A stretch of DNA of 64,000 nt from Sinohyriopsis cumingii (lineage: Eukaryota > Mollusca > Bivalvia > Unionida > Unionidae), in assembly GCA_028554795.2 (NCBI GenBank), contig CM068827.1, positions 140,367,751 through 140,431,750 on the forward strand, read 5' to 3'. A program made the translations under genes and the position numbers. Of this stretch, positions 13,455 to 26,309 are shown piece by piece. Numbering within the stretch: the stretch's first letter is position 1; each line of letters begins with the position of its first letter. Below the pieces are notes generated by a model. It was not told the origin of the DNA. It saw only the letters and a program-made list of their open reading frames with translations, and did not search any database.

Positions 13455-13681
13455 GCAAGTGAAGACTTACAATTTAAGTCCATCTGCAAATAATAGAGAC
13501 CCTGATCTGATGTTGTATAATACACTGGCAGATCAGGATCTATGTGGTTCGTTCTACTGATTATTCATAACGAACTACATAGACTAAGATATACCAGAAC
13601 ATTATGTGAATCGCATTGACACATCTGGGTCCGTGCATTCTGCAGTTGTACTCTTACATAAAAATGAGTAATATACAGTAA
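13455..13681. mobile_element. Double-hairpin MITE copy
   Basis: Contains GACCCTGATCTG...GGCAGATCAGG and a second, more diverged hairpin ending ACATCTGGGTC. The right end reads AATGAGTAATATACAGTA. Confidence 0.6.
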
Positions 13682-13684
13682 AGG

Positions 13685-14775
13685 AATGAGAGATCTGCTT
13701 GTGTCTTGTCCCAAAATATGTCATCTCAATTTCAAATTCTTTTGAAGACCTTAGCAGCATCAACTGGATAAATTCAACCCAAACAAATCATGACACAAAC
13801 TGTGCTTGTAAACAAATACATTCCTAGATGAGATTGAGTGAACCAATGGATCAAAACTTAATTGACTTTGTAACATTAACAAAATATCTAAACATGTACA
13901 TGGTATGCAATAATAGATTCTAAACTCAACATTTTCCCAGTTCTATAGAGACCAAACATTTATCCAGTAGGGGGTAGGGGTGCTCCTGGTCCTGGTTTGG
14001 AAAGAAAATCCCCCAAAAATGAAATAATTGGTCACTTGTATAACAAAACTGAACATGCAATTTCTTTTTTCCACCCAATGTACATCTGTTAACCCTTATT
14101 ATGACAAATTTCAGTTTTTATGACATGTCGCTGTTGAATATATCTGATTTTTTTAAATCAAACATCCTTAGGACTGTCACAATAACGTTTCAAACAGCTA
14201 CAAATTCAATGAAAAATCCAGTTATACAACAAGAAATAATGCCTGTAACAGTGTAATTGAAATTCTTGTATGATCAACAATGATTATATAAGAAAATGCA
14301 GTGGCTTACAAGCTGAAAACAGCGTTTCGTTAAAAACAACTGTGTTACCTATGAAAGGTTCTTTTAATGAATGTTTTTCTGAAAGAAATGTGTAGTTTCA
14401 AGAATTTCTGTTCAGCAAGATAGGTAAATCCAACTTATGCCTAATGTCGTGTAATGTACAATACAATCAATCTTCATCAACTCTGGCTTTTTCCTAGTGA
14501 CATCATGGTTGATATAACAATCATTTATACTTTAAAAAAAGAATGAACAGAGACAAATCTTACTGAACAGTAGCCATTATAAAATATATCTAAATAAAAT
14601 CAAGTAGTTGCTGCATCAATGACAGCAGTATACATGTTTGCTTACAAGGTTACCGATTTTGCAAATATTTACTGGCAGTAATCTAAGCCATTTACATCTG
14701 TAAATGTTGCAATGATAATTGAATTTAGTACTATTTTTGTGTACCATGCGCAAACTACTAACTACGAAGACTCTG
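13685..14775. other. Non-coding, nothing recognised
   Basis: AT-rich sequence without repeats or coding signal I can support. Confidence 0.5.
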
Positions 14776-15212
14776 ATACAGGTAAAAACCCATTATAACG
14801 TGATTCATTATAACACGATTTCACTTATAACACGATGGCATCATGGTTCCCAATTTTTATTTAAGGTCACCGCTCTTTTTAACATCCTAAATACATGCTC
14901 TTGGAAAAGCTGATTATTTGTATCCCTAGCAGATACTTAATCCCAACACTGTGTTTAACATGCACTGTTTCCACCATATTGGCATGTATACAATTCAAAA
15001 CTGAAGTATATTTGATGTCTGATGAAACCCGGCAAACAAAACAAACAATATATGATCAAAAGGTTAGTTAAAACTGATTACATTGAAATTTCAATGCACA
15101 TTTTCTATGGGGAAGTTTTGCAAAAAATTTTTTTACGTGATCCTGTTTATATCGCGATGATATTATTTGGACCCCGAGCATCACGTTATAATGCGTTTTA
15201 TCTTATGTTACT
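14776..15212. mobile_element. Inverted-repeat element with TATAACG-rich ends
   Basis: The left end has CATTATAACGTGAT followed by two more TTATAAC-CGAT copies. The right end, inverted, has CATTATAACGTGAT followed by a GATATAAACAGGATCACG-type repeat. The roughly 430-bp interior shows no coding sequence. It looks like a non-autonomous DNA transposon; superfamily not assigned. Confidence 0.5.
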
Positions 15213-15214
15213 GG

Positions 15215-15312
15215 ACAATGTGCTGGCAGATCAGAGCAGGGTATAAACCCTTATCTGCCCATCATTGGGTGATGGCACAATTATGTCTATGCCATTTGCA
15301 GTTGGGAGTAGC
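15215..15312. mobile_element. Double-hairpin MITE fragment
   Basis: Part of one hairpin (GGCAGATCAGAGC...CTTATCTGCCCATC) and the GCCATTTGCAGTTGG tail word. It directly follows the CATTATAACGTGAT element. Confidence 0.4.
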
Positions 15313-15934
15313 TATTACATAGGTAAACAAAACTGATTCTTAAAAAGATTTAGTGCAACAACAGAATGGGTTTCTAACTAGTTATTAACTCAACATAATA
15401 ACAGCACACAAGTTTATGCTGGGGTTGAAAAATTCACTAGCCCAACTCAAAATGGCAGAGAAAAATTTTGGGATCACTCTGGGTACTAAGAACAGTGCAG
15501 AATTTTACAGTATGGAATCTGGGTTTATCATGCGAAGATCCTACTGAAAAAAGTAAGAAGTTATTTAGCAATATATAGCCTGGGTTTTAGTGATGTGCAA
15601 ATAAAACATATACAAACATTCCTACTGAAGAAGAAATCAGAACATCTGAAGAAAATGAATTGTATGTTTGATAATTTCTGTTGTCTGGCCTGAAAATCTA
15701 GCTACTATTTAAAAGTGATATATATGACACTGAAGCTTAGCACAAATGTGATTCTATTTTAATTTTTCTAATTTAGGTACAAAAAAGGTTCAGTTTCGCT
15801 TATTTTGGCACAAAAATTACATCTCAAGTTAGTCTAGCATCATTAATAGCATAAGCCAACAATTAATGATTCCTAGCCACAGAAATTATGACCAAAATAG
15901 GTTTATGTTACATAAAAAACTAATTCACTTTTGG

Positions 15935-16085
15935 TTTCGTTTGGTGTTTTACAGCACGAGTGGTTTATTTAGTGCTGAGACAACTGTAGTAAAGCACTTG
16001 ATCTGATGGTTGGATTCAAACTCAAACCTTTCAGTTGTGAGTTCTGCAAGCTAAACACTGAGCCACTGTGGCCCTACAAACCAGT
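15935..16085 (-). mobile_element. tRNA-like SINE, second family
   Basis: On the minus strand TGGCTCAGTGTTTAGC and GAGTTTGAATCC give the A and B boxes. They are followed by a TCAGCACTAAATAAACCACT body and a CTGTAAAACACCAAAC tail. Related pieces occur near 12,440-12,650, 45,095-45,280 and 55,545-55,605. Confidence 0.5.
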
Positions 16086-16604
16086 TCACATGTTCAGTGT
16101 GAAACATCTAACCACTTATTACTTACCAAGTATACCATACATGAATCTAATCTACCAATAACTGATCCAAATATTTTCATAAATATTAGAGTCTGTGTGT
16201 GTGTATTTGTTGAAAAACTGGTTTTCTTAACAAAGTGAAGTCAAAATAGTTTTGAAAACCTACCATTGTTATACATTTTTCATGGCCCTCAAATGTGCGA
16301 GATTTCTATCTTTAATCAAATATACAGTTCCTTAATATTAATATTCTACATGATCAAAAGCATGATGTTGACAGCTCGCAGTATATTTCAAAAATATTTA
16401 AATTTGGTAAAAGAAAAGAACCCATTTGTCTCCAGCCTGCCTTTAATTTAGCTAGAAATTTTTAAAAAAAATTACAATTGAGCTTCATCTAATAAATTAT
16501 AACTATGAGCTTAATCAGGGGGACTGGACATAAAGACAGACACTGACAATAAAGTGATCCTTACAGGGAAACTTCCACCAAGGTGGGCAGGACAAAATCA
16601 AGTT

Positions 16605-16738
16605 TGATGGACTTGAGACAGTCATATGCACCAATATCAGTCTGATGGACTGGTGGCAGTCATATGTACCAATATCAGTCTGATGGACTGGTGGCAGTCA
16701 TATGTACCATTTATAAGTCTGACGGATGGGTGGCAGAT
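16605..16738. repeat. 38-bp tandem repeat, about 3.5 copies
   Basis: The unit begins GATGGACTGGTGGCAGTCAT. The first and last copies are diverged. Confidence 0.85.
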
Positions 16739-16739
16739 G

Positions 16740-19248
16740 CTGAATATAGGGTAATTTTAAAAGTAGAGAAATATTATTTGATTAAGAGACTTCCAAATAG
16801 GATTGCAGAGGGAAAAAAATCTTATAGATGTTTTATCATGTGGTAAATAACAGTGCCTTATATCAGCAATCACTAATTCAAATAGCCAAAATTTAAAACC
16901 TGCATTTTTTAACAAAATCGCTGACAATTTTGCATCTGCACGAAGAAAAAACATTTACTGTGTTTCAGTTATGAACATAGTTTTCAAGCCCCTATAATAC
17001 TAATCTGCAAGTCAAGGAAGTTTTTTACCAACTCAGTCATCGACAGAATCGTGTTTAAAGGACTGCTACTTCTAAGTTTAATACCTAAGACAACACATAA
17101 GCAAAGAAAACACAAGCTGTGAAATTATACACGAGGATCTGTTGATACTTAAAAGTAATTAAAAAATATAACTAGACCTTTGTGTTTGTGAAACATCCCC
17201 TTTTCCCCCTCTCCCTCCACCTCAATTAAACCTCACAGTATAGTCTATAAGGGTTAGGACTAACCTGGGGCTAATGTAAACTGTATACGTTTTCATTTCT
17301 TGTCCAGTATATGGTTAGGAATGGTTTTACAAGACATCAATACATGAAGGCTATTTAGTGCCAAAATAATTGGAGTAAACTGGTTATAGAAAAAAGCTTG
17401 AAAGTCTCCATGTTTTTTTTTTTGTCTTCTGAGCTTTAAAAATAAATCCGGGGCCAACACTGGTAGCGTATCTGAATTCATGCAAAGTAAATGTATATGT
17501 ACCTATAGGGGGACCTCAAGAGTTTCCAAAAAAATGATCCAGAGGTTAGGCCTCTGGGGGTAAGGAGCCAAGGGACAATGTCAGATGCATATGCCTATCC
17601 ATCCTTTGTGCCTGAAAAATTGCACCTATTATTACCTGTTCCATATACAAAATTTGATTGTAAAATATATATTGGAAGTAATGGATGAAGGATGTTTAAG
17701 CTGGATGGAGAGATATCACACTATCCCTGAAACAGTTGAAAAAGCTTTGGTATAATAAGAGTTGTCAAAATAAAGGCTTTCAGAAAACAGCAAAATCTAT
17801 GCAGTCAGGAAAACTTAACATACCTCCTGCGACTTAAAATTGTCAGCAACTGATATAAATGGAATAAAGTTGTATCAAATGCAACTGTACCTGTAGAGTT
17901 CCAAAGTAAGCATTGCAAGCTAAAATTCCTTTTGGACTTCTCACAGAATCTATGGACTGTAACTGGATAATCCAAAGAAAAGACTGTTCAACTGAGAACT
18001 ATACTTTTTCTATATGGGAGTCGGTAAATCAATACTGACTGAATGTTATAAAACTGAAGCAAGTCTTTCTTTTTACAACTGATCAGGACCCTTTCCCATA
18101 CATCACTTGATCCAAAGTGATGAGGATGGCTTGATGAATGCTCCATTAGGACTATTAGAGAGGGGGTCATAGTTTTATTCCAAATAATATTAAATCCTGT
18201 GCTTTCATATAAACTTGCTGAATAATTTAACTTATGGATACTATATTTCACTGCCAAGGACACCTTACTGTTCAAGTACGTTATTTCCCGCAGTATCTAA
18301 AACACAAAAAGTATATTCTTCTAATTTCCTTATTTACACAGTTTTACATCTAACACTTCCATATTCTACATCAAAACCGATCTTAACCTTTGCTCTCCTC
18401 TAACTATACTGCCCCAAGTCTCAGTGACCGCCTTTTTATCTCAGATAATGTCCCCATTAGCTTCATAAGAAGTTTGGGTCTAGGACACCTGACACCTCTA
18501 TTGAAGAATATAATCAATGCTAATTCATGGGAAAAGTACACATCAGAATGCATACCTTTAAAACCTTGTATGTTTCATATCCTTGACACACCTCTTAATC
18601 TACTACTGAAACTAAAGTAACTTGCACCAGCAACAGTGTATAGACCACCGCCACTAGCCCCCCTCCCCTCAAAACAACTTATCTTTACTGAAAGAAATCT
18701 TTATGCTTACAGTAAATGTCTAATTTCCTTAGGAATGTACTGGAAGGCACATTTAGTTCTGCATCCATTGCAATAATAATGTAATTGTGTAACATACCTT
18801 TGTAGCCATACCAATCTAAATTTTCAGGGTAACAGCATGTAAACTGTTGTCTCATTCACACCACTCTCAGGAAAGATGTGTAAAACGATAAAAATTGATT
18901 CTCAGAATCTTATAGCCATGAAAAGAAACAATATTCTAACATTACTGTAAAGATTTTTTTTTAAAATTCTTGTTTAAAAGATCAACTCAGCACTTTAAAC
19001 AATATGCCCATTTTTGCTACAAAATTGGAGGCATACAAAGTGTTCATGTTTTTTTTTTTTTTACAAAGACATTTCAGCATGGAAAAGGTGTATTCCATTT
19101 TTATAATTAAGCTGACATCATGTAACGAATGACATTCTAAAAACTTCTAAATATTCCACCCCTTTGCCTACTGTAATCTCTTGGCTGTATAAACTGTATA
19201 GTGAAATCCTTGCAAAAGAGTTAAGTGTGTAGAGAAGTACTAAACTTG
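16740..19248. other. Non-coding, nothing recognised
   Basis: Chance frames under 100 codons. No domain or repeat seen. Confidence 0.5.
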
Positions 19249-19758
19249 CATGACAATAGAATAGGGTGTATTAACACCTCATTCCAAATGGCAACTTTGT
19301 ATGACAATAGAACAGGGTGTATTAACACCTCATTCCATATGGCAACTTTGTATGACAATAGAACAGGGTGTATTAACACCTCATTCCATATGGCAACTTT
19401 GTATGACAATAGAATAGGGTGTATTAACACCTCATTCCAAATGGCAACTTTGTATGACAATAGAACAGGGTGTATTAACACCTCATTCCATATGGCAACT
19501 TTGCATGACAATAGAACAGGGTGTATTAACACCTCATTCCAAATGGCAACTTTGTATGACAATAGAACAGGGTGTATTAACACCTCATTCCAAGTGGCAA
19601 CTTTGTATGACAATAGAACAGGGTGTATTAACACCTCATTCCAAATGGCAACTTTGTATGACAATAGAATAGGGTGTATTAACACCTCATTCCAAATGGC
19701 AACTTTGTATGACAATAGAACAGGGTGTATTAACACCTCATTCCAAATGGCAACTTTG
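19249..19758. repeat. 51-bp minisatellite, ten copies
   Basis: Ten head-to-tail units of 51 bp (TATGACAATAGAACAGGGTG, then TATTAACACCTCATTCCA and so on), with only single-base variants. Because 51 is divisible by three and the unit lacks stops in one frame of each strand, both strands show long open frames (17-residue repeats such as ATLYDNRTGCINTSFQM). The frames lack independent coding evidence, so I treat this as a satellite. Confidence 0.93.
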
Positions 19759-19759
19759 A

Positions 19760-22700
19760 ACAGTGACAACTTTTTGTAAAAACAAATTAACAGTTCAAAC
19801 AAAAGCTGTAGCAATTTGTGAGATTCTGAAATTTTTTTTACATGGTTAATATTCTCCATCAGTCCATCATGTATTAAAGTATAACACAAAAATATCAATG
19901 AAGTTCTTATTAAGAATGGTCTTTGGTGCTATTTTTTCTCTAAATTAACACATAGAATATGGGCCTGTCCACTATGATGAAACAATCCTCAACTCTAAAA
20001 TGTAAAACTTTATTTTTTCTTGCTATTCATTCTGTGTGATGAAATTGTTTAATATACTGACACGTTTGGAATTTCTACTAAATTTCTTTTAATGTTGGAC
20101 CCATGTCATAACATTATATCACACTTATTGATGAACAACACATTGACCATATCTGTTGATAAATCCAAACACTGAGCACATCTGTTGATAAATCCATAAA
20201 ATTAATAACATTTGCTGATAGATTCCTACATTAATCATATCTCTTGATAGAATCAATGCATTTATCATATCTGCTGACAAATGATGTCATTTGTTATGAT
20301 ACCCGGATGAACTATGCTTTGATCATGTCCATAGAGGAATGATACTATTTCATTATCTCTGCATGTGTAGAATTGTTAGTTCAGTTTGTGATGACAGAAG
20401 GAAACATGTGACCTAGTTTGTCAGATATTAAATTATCATTTACCTGTATGTAAATAAACATCTCGTTTGTGTGCTTTTGTAATGGATACAATCACACCCA
20501 GTTTCTAAATACCAGCAGTTGCATTATGTTACAATATGCAGGACATGTGGAATATGTTCGCACAACCTGGACTAAAATATACATAAGACATAGAAACCAT
20601 ATGCCAAAACATCTCAGATATTGCTACTTTGATTCTGCACAAATTTTGAAGATCACTTTTTTATACTTAAATGACATGCCTGCATAATCAAATTTTTCTG
20701 GATGCATTAGAAAAGATTTTCTTATGCAAATGAGTTTGCACAGGGCTTAGAGAAAACTTCTGATTGGTCCATTCAAGGACAAAATATGGTGCAGTAAAGC
20801 AAAAATTATCTATCACGGGTTATTTAGACTTTCCAGTCAATAGGAACCAAATGCATCTCCCAAGGATATAATTCACTGTGCACAAAAACTATCAGTTATT
20901 CAAATAGCAAATTATCAAAGCAAAATCAATATCGTCCAATACTCTAGTTAATCAATCTTTTCTAAAAATGTTTGCATTCTATATGAAAAATATAAAAATA
21001 AGATGTTGCAATAGCAAACTCTCCCCAGCCTCCAGCCTATGGTTGCAAATAAAGCCTTGCCACTCAGTGCTTATTGGTATTGTTGTCATTGTTGTTTCGC
21101 ATTTAATGCTATTTTCAGCACATGATAGTCATGGCAGCCTGTATAACTGGTGGATGAAGAACTGGGGAAAACACACTAAGAACCACCGACCCATGGGAAG
21201 CTATAAGCAAGTTTTTGCACATACCCACATTGGTGACTATTTGTACTGAAGACAACTACCAGGTTGTCAGTACTTGTATTTATGCTTGAATTCAACATGC
21301 ACAAGATGCATTTAACACAGATACAAATTTACCATTACATGGACAAAGTTAATTGGGCAGGTAAAAATGATATGGTGAGACAAATCATGAAGAGTGTTTA
21401 TTTCTGCCTCTATGTCAATTCCAATCTGTAACTGCTCTTTCTTTTAAACTATTTAATGTTAATTTAATCATCCAATTCTGCCCCACAAACAGAGAAATAC
21501 AAGAGCTATAGCCTCAAAGACCATTTTACACATTCAACTATTTTGGTTCTCCTAGTAGTTGATACAGATTAGAAACCGTACAAATTAAATTATAAATGTA
21601 AAAATATATATAAAAATTGAACTTTTTCCAATAGTTCATGTAATTATCACTGCATAAACAGGTACATACGGAGAACTAAATACTAAATACATAACCAAAT
21701 ACAACAAAGGGATGCTACTCCACCAAACAAACTACCTGCATAATGTGTCAGGTTCCTCTCCATTTTCATATTTTGCACAAGGTAACAATTGTAAAGAAAA
21801 AGTCCCAACATTTCACCTAAGGGACCATATGTTATTTAATTAAGAATCCAGGAATACTTATACTGGAATCAAGTCAGTTTCATTTATACATTCAGTACGT
21901 ACCAAATGCCGTGGGTAGCTTGTTCAAATATGCTTACCATACCATTCAAGACTATGCACTCTGCACGCCTAGTTTTACAAGCAACATTATGTACCGAATG
22001 TTTGAGATCAAATTTAAAAAGTTTAGCCAGTCAGATTTTCCTCATATTTTATCAAAAGAAAGGAACTGCAACATTAAGGTAATGAAATTTCCATATGAGT
22101 ATTGGTGCAGAAAAACTTTTCAAAAGGGGATGACGCAAAATTACCAATCTTGGACCATTTATGAAGCATTCTGCATGGTCACAATGTGAACTCAAATAAG
22201 TACTGAAAAAGGCTGACATAAAAATATGATCAAATCACCCAACCCCACTTAAAGAGCATATTATTTCAGGATCATAAAAGAGTAATTAAGTCTGTTTTTA
22301 ATCAGTTCTCAACATACAGAACTCCAAGAAGGACACACACAAGGAAGAAAATGCGCATAATCTCATGTAATCCTCCCAATTTTAAGTCATTTTTGTATTT
22401 ATTGATTGTTTTTGGAAATGATGTAAATACAATAAATTAAGACTTTAAAGAGTGGTATTTTATTTGGTTTTCATCATTATTTCTTCATATCAACTGGGCA
22501 AAATCAAAGAACTTTTCAGCAATTTTAAAGAATTTTTGAAGCTAAAGCAAAATTTTCAAATAGTCAACAAGTCTTCAAGGCAGCAACCAATGAAATTAAA
22601 AAGAACCCCATGACGTTATTTGACTTCCTTCATGTAATACACATCACACTAAGAAATTCTTAATTTTTTAAAGTTACAAACTCCAAGATCAACTTTAGTT

Positions 22701-23119
22701 ATAATTATGCAGACATGCAAGGTCAGTCGATGTTATGAGATTAAAACATTGCAGAATTTTTGCTTTGTGTGCAAAGTTATTTTTAAATATGCTTGCATCT
22801 TCTTTTGAACTGAAATATACTAACCAAAACTAGGCAAGTAAATGACTGTTTCATTAATAAACGTCTATGTGAAGTACTATTAATTCATGTTTGACTTTAG
22901 GGTAATTTGATATCATACTGGAATTAGTTACTTTGCATTTTATTGTCTGTTGGTTTGTTTCTGGATGGTGAATGAACAATTTCTATGTTTTCATTTATCA
23001 TCCAAACACACACAAAAATTACAGAACCTGATATACAGTACTGCACTGAAAATAACTAGAGAGCAATAGGATAGTGTAGAGAGCAACAGCTTAGTGCAGG
23101 ACCTTTGACTGTTAAGATA
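19760..23119. other. Non-coding, weak repeats only
   Basis: A loose CATATCTGTTGATAAATCC phrase recurs four times at 20,145-20,285. A fragment of the 57.7-kb repeat lies at 21,170-21,240. Otherwise nothing. Confidence 0.45.
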
Positions 23120-23480
23120 ATGGCTGTTTCAAGAGAAAAGCATCCTAAAGGTTAACAAACTGACTTCTGGCACCAGAGGTTCCAGATATGAATCCCTGTG
23201 GGGACAAGAATCTATTTTCAAACACACCCATTATCATCAATGGCATTATCATGATGCTAAATAGCGTACCATCTGTTGGATGGGAGTACTATATGGCACT
23301 CTCCTGGGCAGGTAAAAAGATCCCTTTGGTGATATAATAAAAAAAGACTAGTGTCTGTTGCTGCCACACTTCTTCCTCCACACCTGTCCATAATATGTGA
23401 TGTACAAAGAAAGGTGTGATAGTAATTGGAGGGAAAAAAATTGTACCCCAACAAAACAAAGTTGTAGATAATAGACGATT
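23120..23480 (+). mobile_element. Probable tRNA-like SINE fragment
   Basis: A B-box-like AGATATGAATCCC follows a degraded head, with the body word CTGGGCAGGTAAAAAGATCC. Family membership is uncertain. Confidence 0.3.
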
Positions 23481-23988
23481 TTGTAATGGACTGCTCAGCA
23501 CTAATAACGAGCAATCAGAGTACAAGTGACACAATGTTCTTCATCAGAAATAAAAAATACACCAGTCAAAAAATACAATAAAATTCAAGAAGTGCAACTG
23601 ATATATGTAATTATTGCTGGAAGTGGAGAAAAACCAAGCTCTCACCCTATTATCGTTACCAGACGGTATAATTAGAAAATAAAAGTTCTTGGTCTTGTGT
23701 AATTATTATTTTTTCCTCCTTGCCAGTCAAAATGTCTATCATCATACAACAGTGGGGGCAGGAAATAACAAAAGAGTGTATTGTGTGAAAACCAACATAA
23801 AATCCATCTTCATTAGTTCGAGTCCATTATTGGCCACATTTGCACCTCCAAGTCTTTATTTCGGAGGTTGTTCTTTTTTTTAGCAAGTACAAAATGTAGC
23901 TGTAAATGTTTGGCCCTACAAATGGTGATATAGTGAAAAGCAACAGCTTACTGTAGTAACAATATACTTTTCATACTGAAATTATTAT

Positions 23989-24201
23989 CAAATTTACTCA
24001 CTTAGAAGTTGAGTCAAACTGCAAACAAGATCCAGATCTACCACAGCATGACATGCCTTCAGATCAGCCTATGATATTTGTTGTACTGATTATCCCTAAC
24101 AAACTGCATAAACCATGACCTACCAGCACATTATGTGACAGCAGATCCTGGTTTGTTCAGTTTGCAGTTCATCTTGTCTTATAAGTGAATACATACAGTA
24201 C
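23989..24201. mobile_element. Double-hairpin MITE copy
   Basis: Begins ATTTACTCACTTAGAAG and ends CTTATAAGTGAATACATACAG, an inverted pair. The interior has CCAGATCTACC...TTCAGATCAGC and GACCTACCAGCAC...GCAGATCCTGG. Confidence 0.6.
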
Positions 24202-24689
24202 AGCAAGATGGAAAATGATATTTTGCTCATAAAATGAATATCTTTGCAGGATAGGTGAGGATGCCAATTAACACAAAATTAAATATTACAATGTCAGTAA
24301 TTGAGTCAATATTTCTGGAAAAGTAGTGTTTGAATATCTATCTTTTAAGTCACCACAAATTCACAAGGCTGAGTTTCTCACTTTCTGAGTATCCCAATTA
24401 TTTATAAAAAAAACTTAGTGCAACCACCTTTTTGCATGGAATGAACAATACTGACCACACTGTAAACTCACTATTTTTATGGGTAACAAACTTTGTCCAT
24501 GTTTTATCCAGAATCTATTCTTGTACACCTGATTAATTAAGTTCATTTCTGAGCTAATTTTTAAACAAGAGTACCTCAATCGGACTGAAGCAATACTGTC
24601 CAAAAAGAATTTCATGGAATTCAAGACCATTACATATTTTCAACTGCAGAGTGTTGAAACCAACTCGGATATTCTTGAACATCAGGATT

Positions 24690-25690
24690 TACAAATTGGC
24701 ATATGGTAACCATGGCAGCCATAATGAATGTAAGAATAGCACCATTTTCATGTAGGACCCACTAGACACCATAAGAAAATAAGAATGCTTTTGGTGAAAA
24801 CCTCATGCCAATATTACCATCCATTCTGGGGAATTAGTGACAAGATCTTCCGTATGTTCATTGCATCATCCATATTGAATGTCTGAGAGGCACCATTTCA
24901 TTTAGGACAAACTAGATATCATAACAAGTCTACAGGTGGAAACCCTATGTTGATATGCTCCTAAATTTGGGAAGAGTAGCACTAACAAGACTGACAAGAT
25001 GGCCACCATGGTGTCAATTTTTTTTATATTAGATCAGCATCATATTCATTCAGACACCATAAGTCATCCAGTGAAAACCCTCATGTCAGCATGACTTTCT
25101 GGATGTCCAAGAATAACTATATTTATTTATGACAAAGTAGACATCATTAGAAGCATTCTCATGAAAACCCCATTTCAATAAGAGTGTTTATTCAGGAGAA
25201 GATTACAAGATTTTCAAGATGGCTGCCATGGTTACCATATTATATGCCAGTTGATCACCATTTTCATTTATAACCACCTAAGCATCTTAAAAAGTGTTCT
25301 GGTGAAAACTCCAGGTTTATGACTTTCAGTTCAAAAGGAGCAGTGATAAGAAAATTTTAAAGATGGCTGCTATGGTGACCATACTGGCTGTCAGATCAGC
25401 ACCATTTTCATTTTAAGACCAATAAGACATATTAAAATGTCTTTTGGTGAAAACCCTATGCTGATACGACCATCCATTCAGATGGAGTAATGACAATAAG
25501 ATTTTCAAAATGGCCCCTAGTAGCCAAGTTGTTTGTCCACATCGTACCTTATGGTACCAACTGCACAGTCTGGAGGAGTTTGCAACCAAAAGGTTTTCAA
25601 GATCGACATCACATCAACATTTAGGACCAACATCGTAAGTAGACTCATCAAAGCTATAATGGATCTCTGAGCAGCACCATTTTGGCTTAG
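24690..25690. repeat. Degenerate roughly 150-bp tandem satellite
   Basis: Words recur in order about every 140-150 bp: AAGATGGCTGCCATGGTGACC, CAGCACCATTTTCAT, GTGAAAACCCTATG, CATCCATTC. About six or seven units are recognisable and all are well diverged, indicating age. Confidence 0.7.
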
Positions 25691-25979
25691 TACCATCTGG
25701 ATGTTGAGGTTAATGTGTGTAAAGTATCATGCAAAATTTCATGAAATCTCTCCTATTTAGAAGAAGTCCCCTTTTTCTTCAAACTGAGGGAAAATTTCCA
25801 ACCTAAATTAGAAATGGTTGCTACAAATCTGATTGAAATATGCAAATGAAAAGTGACCCATCTGTGGAAATTATAGGACCCGTTGCACAAATTCATGAAT
25901 TTAAGTAGTGACAACTATAAATAATTTTATGCAAACCATGAAATCTAATACCATAAAAATAAATGAGTTCAGAACATTT

Positions 25980-26304
25980 GGTGTGTGTGTGTGTGATTTG
26001 GAATTTTAACGTAGCTTTAACACTTTTTCAGTCATATCACTACGATGTCTGCAGTGTGGCAGTTTATAGTGATGCCTAGCACTGAGACATCATGTCACAG
26101 ATATGTAACATGATGTCCCACCCAGTCACATTGTCCAAACACCAGACTGACCAGTCCTAACACTAACCTCTTAATGCTGTGTGCCAAGCGAGGCAGCTGT
26201 TAGTACCATTTCTGTAAGTCTTTGGCATGACTCGGCTGGGGATCGAACTTACAGCCTCCTGCATCCGAGGCGGATGCTCTAACTACTAGGCCACTGGAGC
26301 AGTC
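25980..26304 (-). mobile_element. tRNA-derived SINE, full-length copy
   Basis: Inverse orientation. The (GT)n at 25,980-25,996 is the tail, and the tRNA-like head ends at GGCCACTGGAGCAGTC. The body is well preserved. Confidence 0.75.
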
Positions 26305-26309
26305 AGAAG

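Noticed and set aside
19221..19898. Long open frames of 225 and 184 codons on opposite strands
   Set aside because: Both come from a 51-bp satellite whose period is a multiple of three. No domain, start context or splice support.
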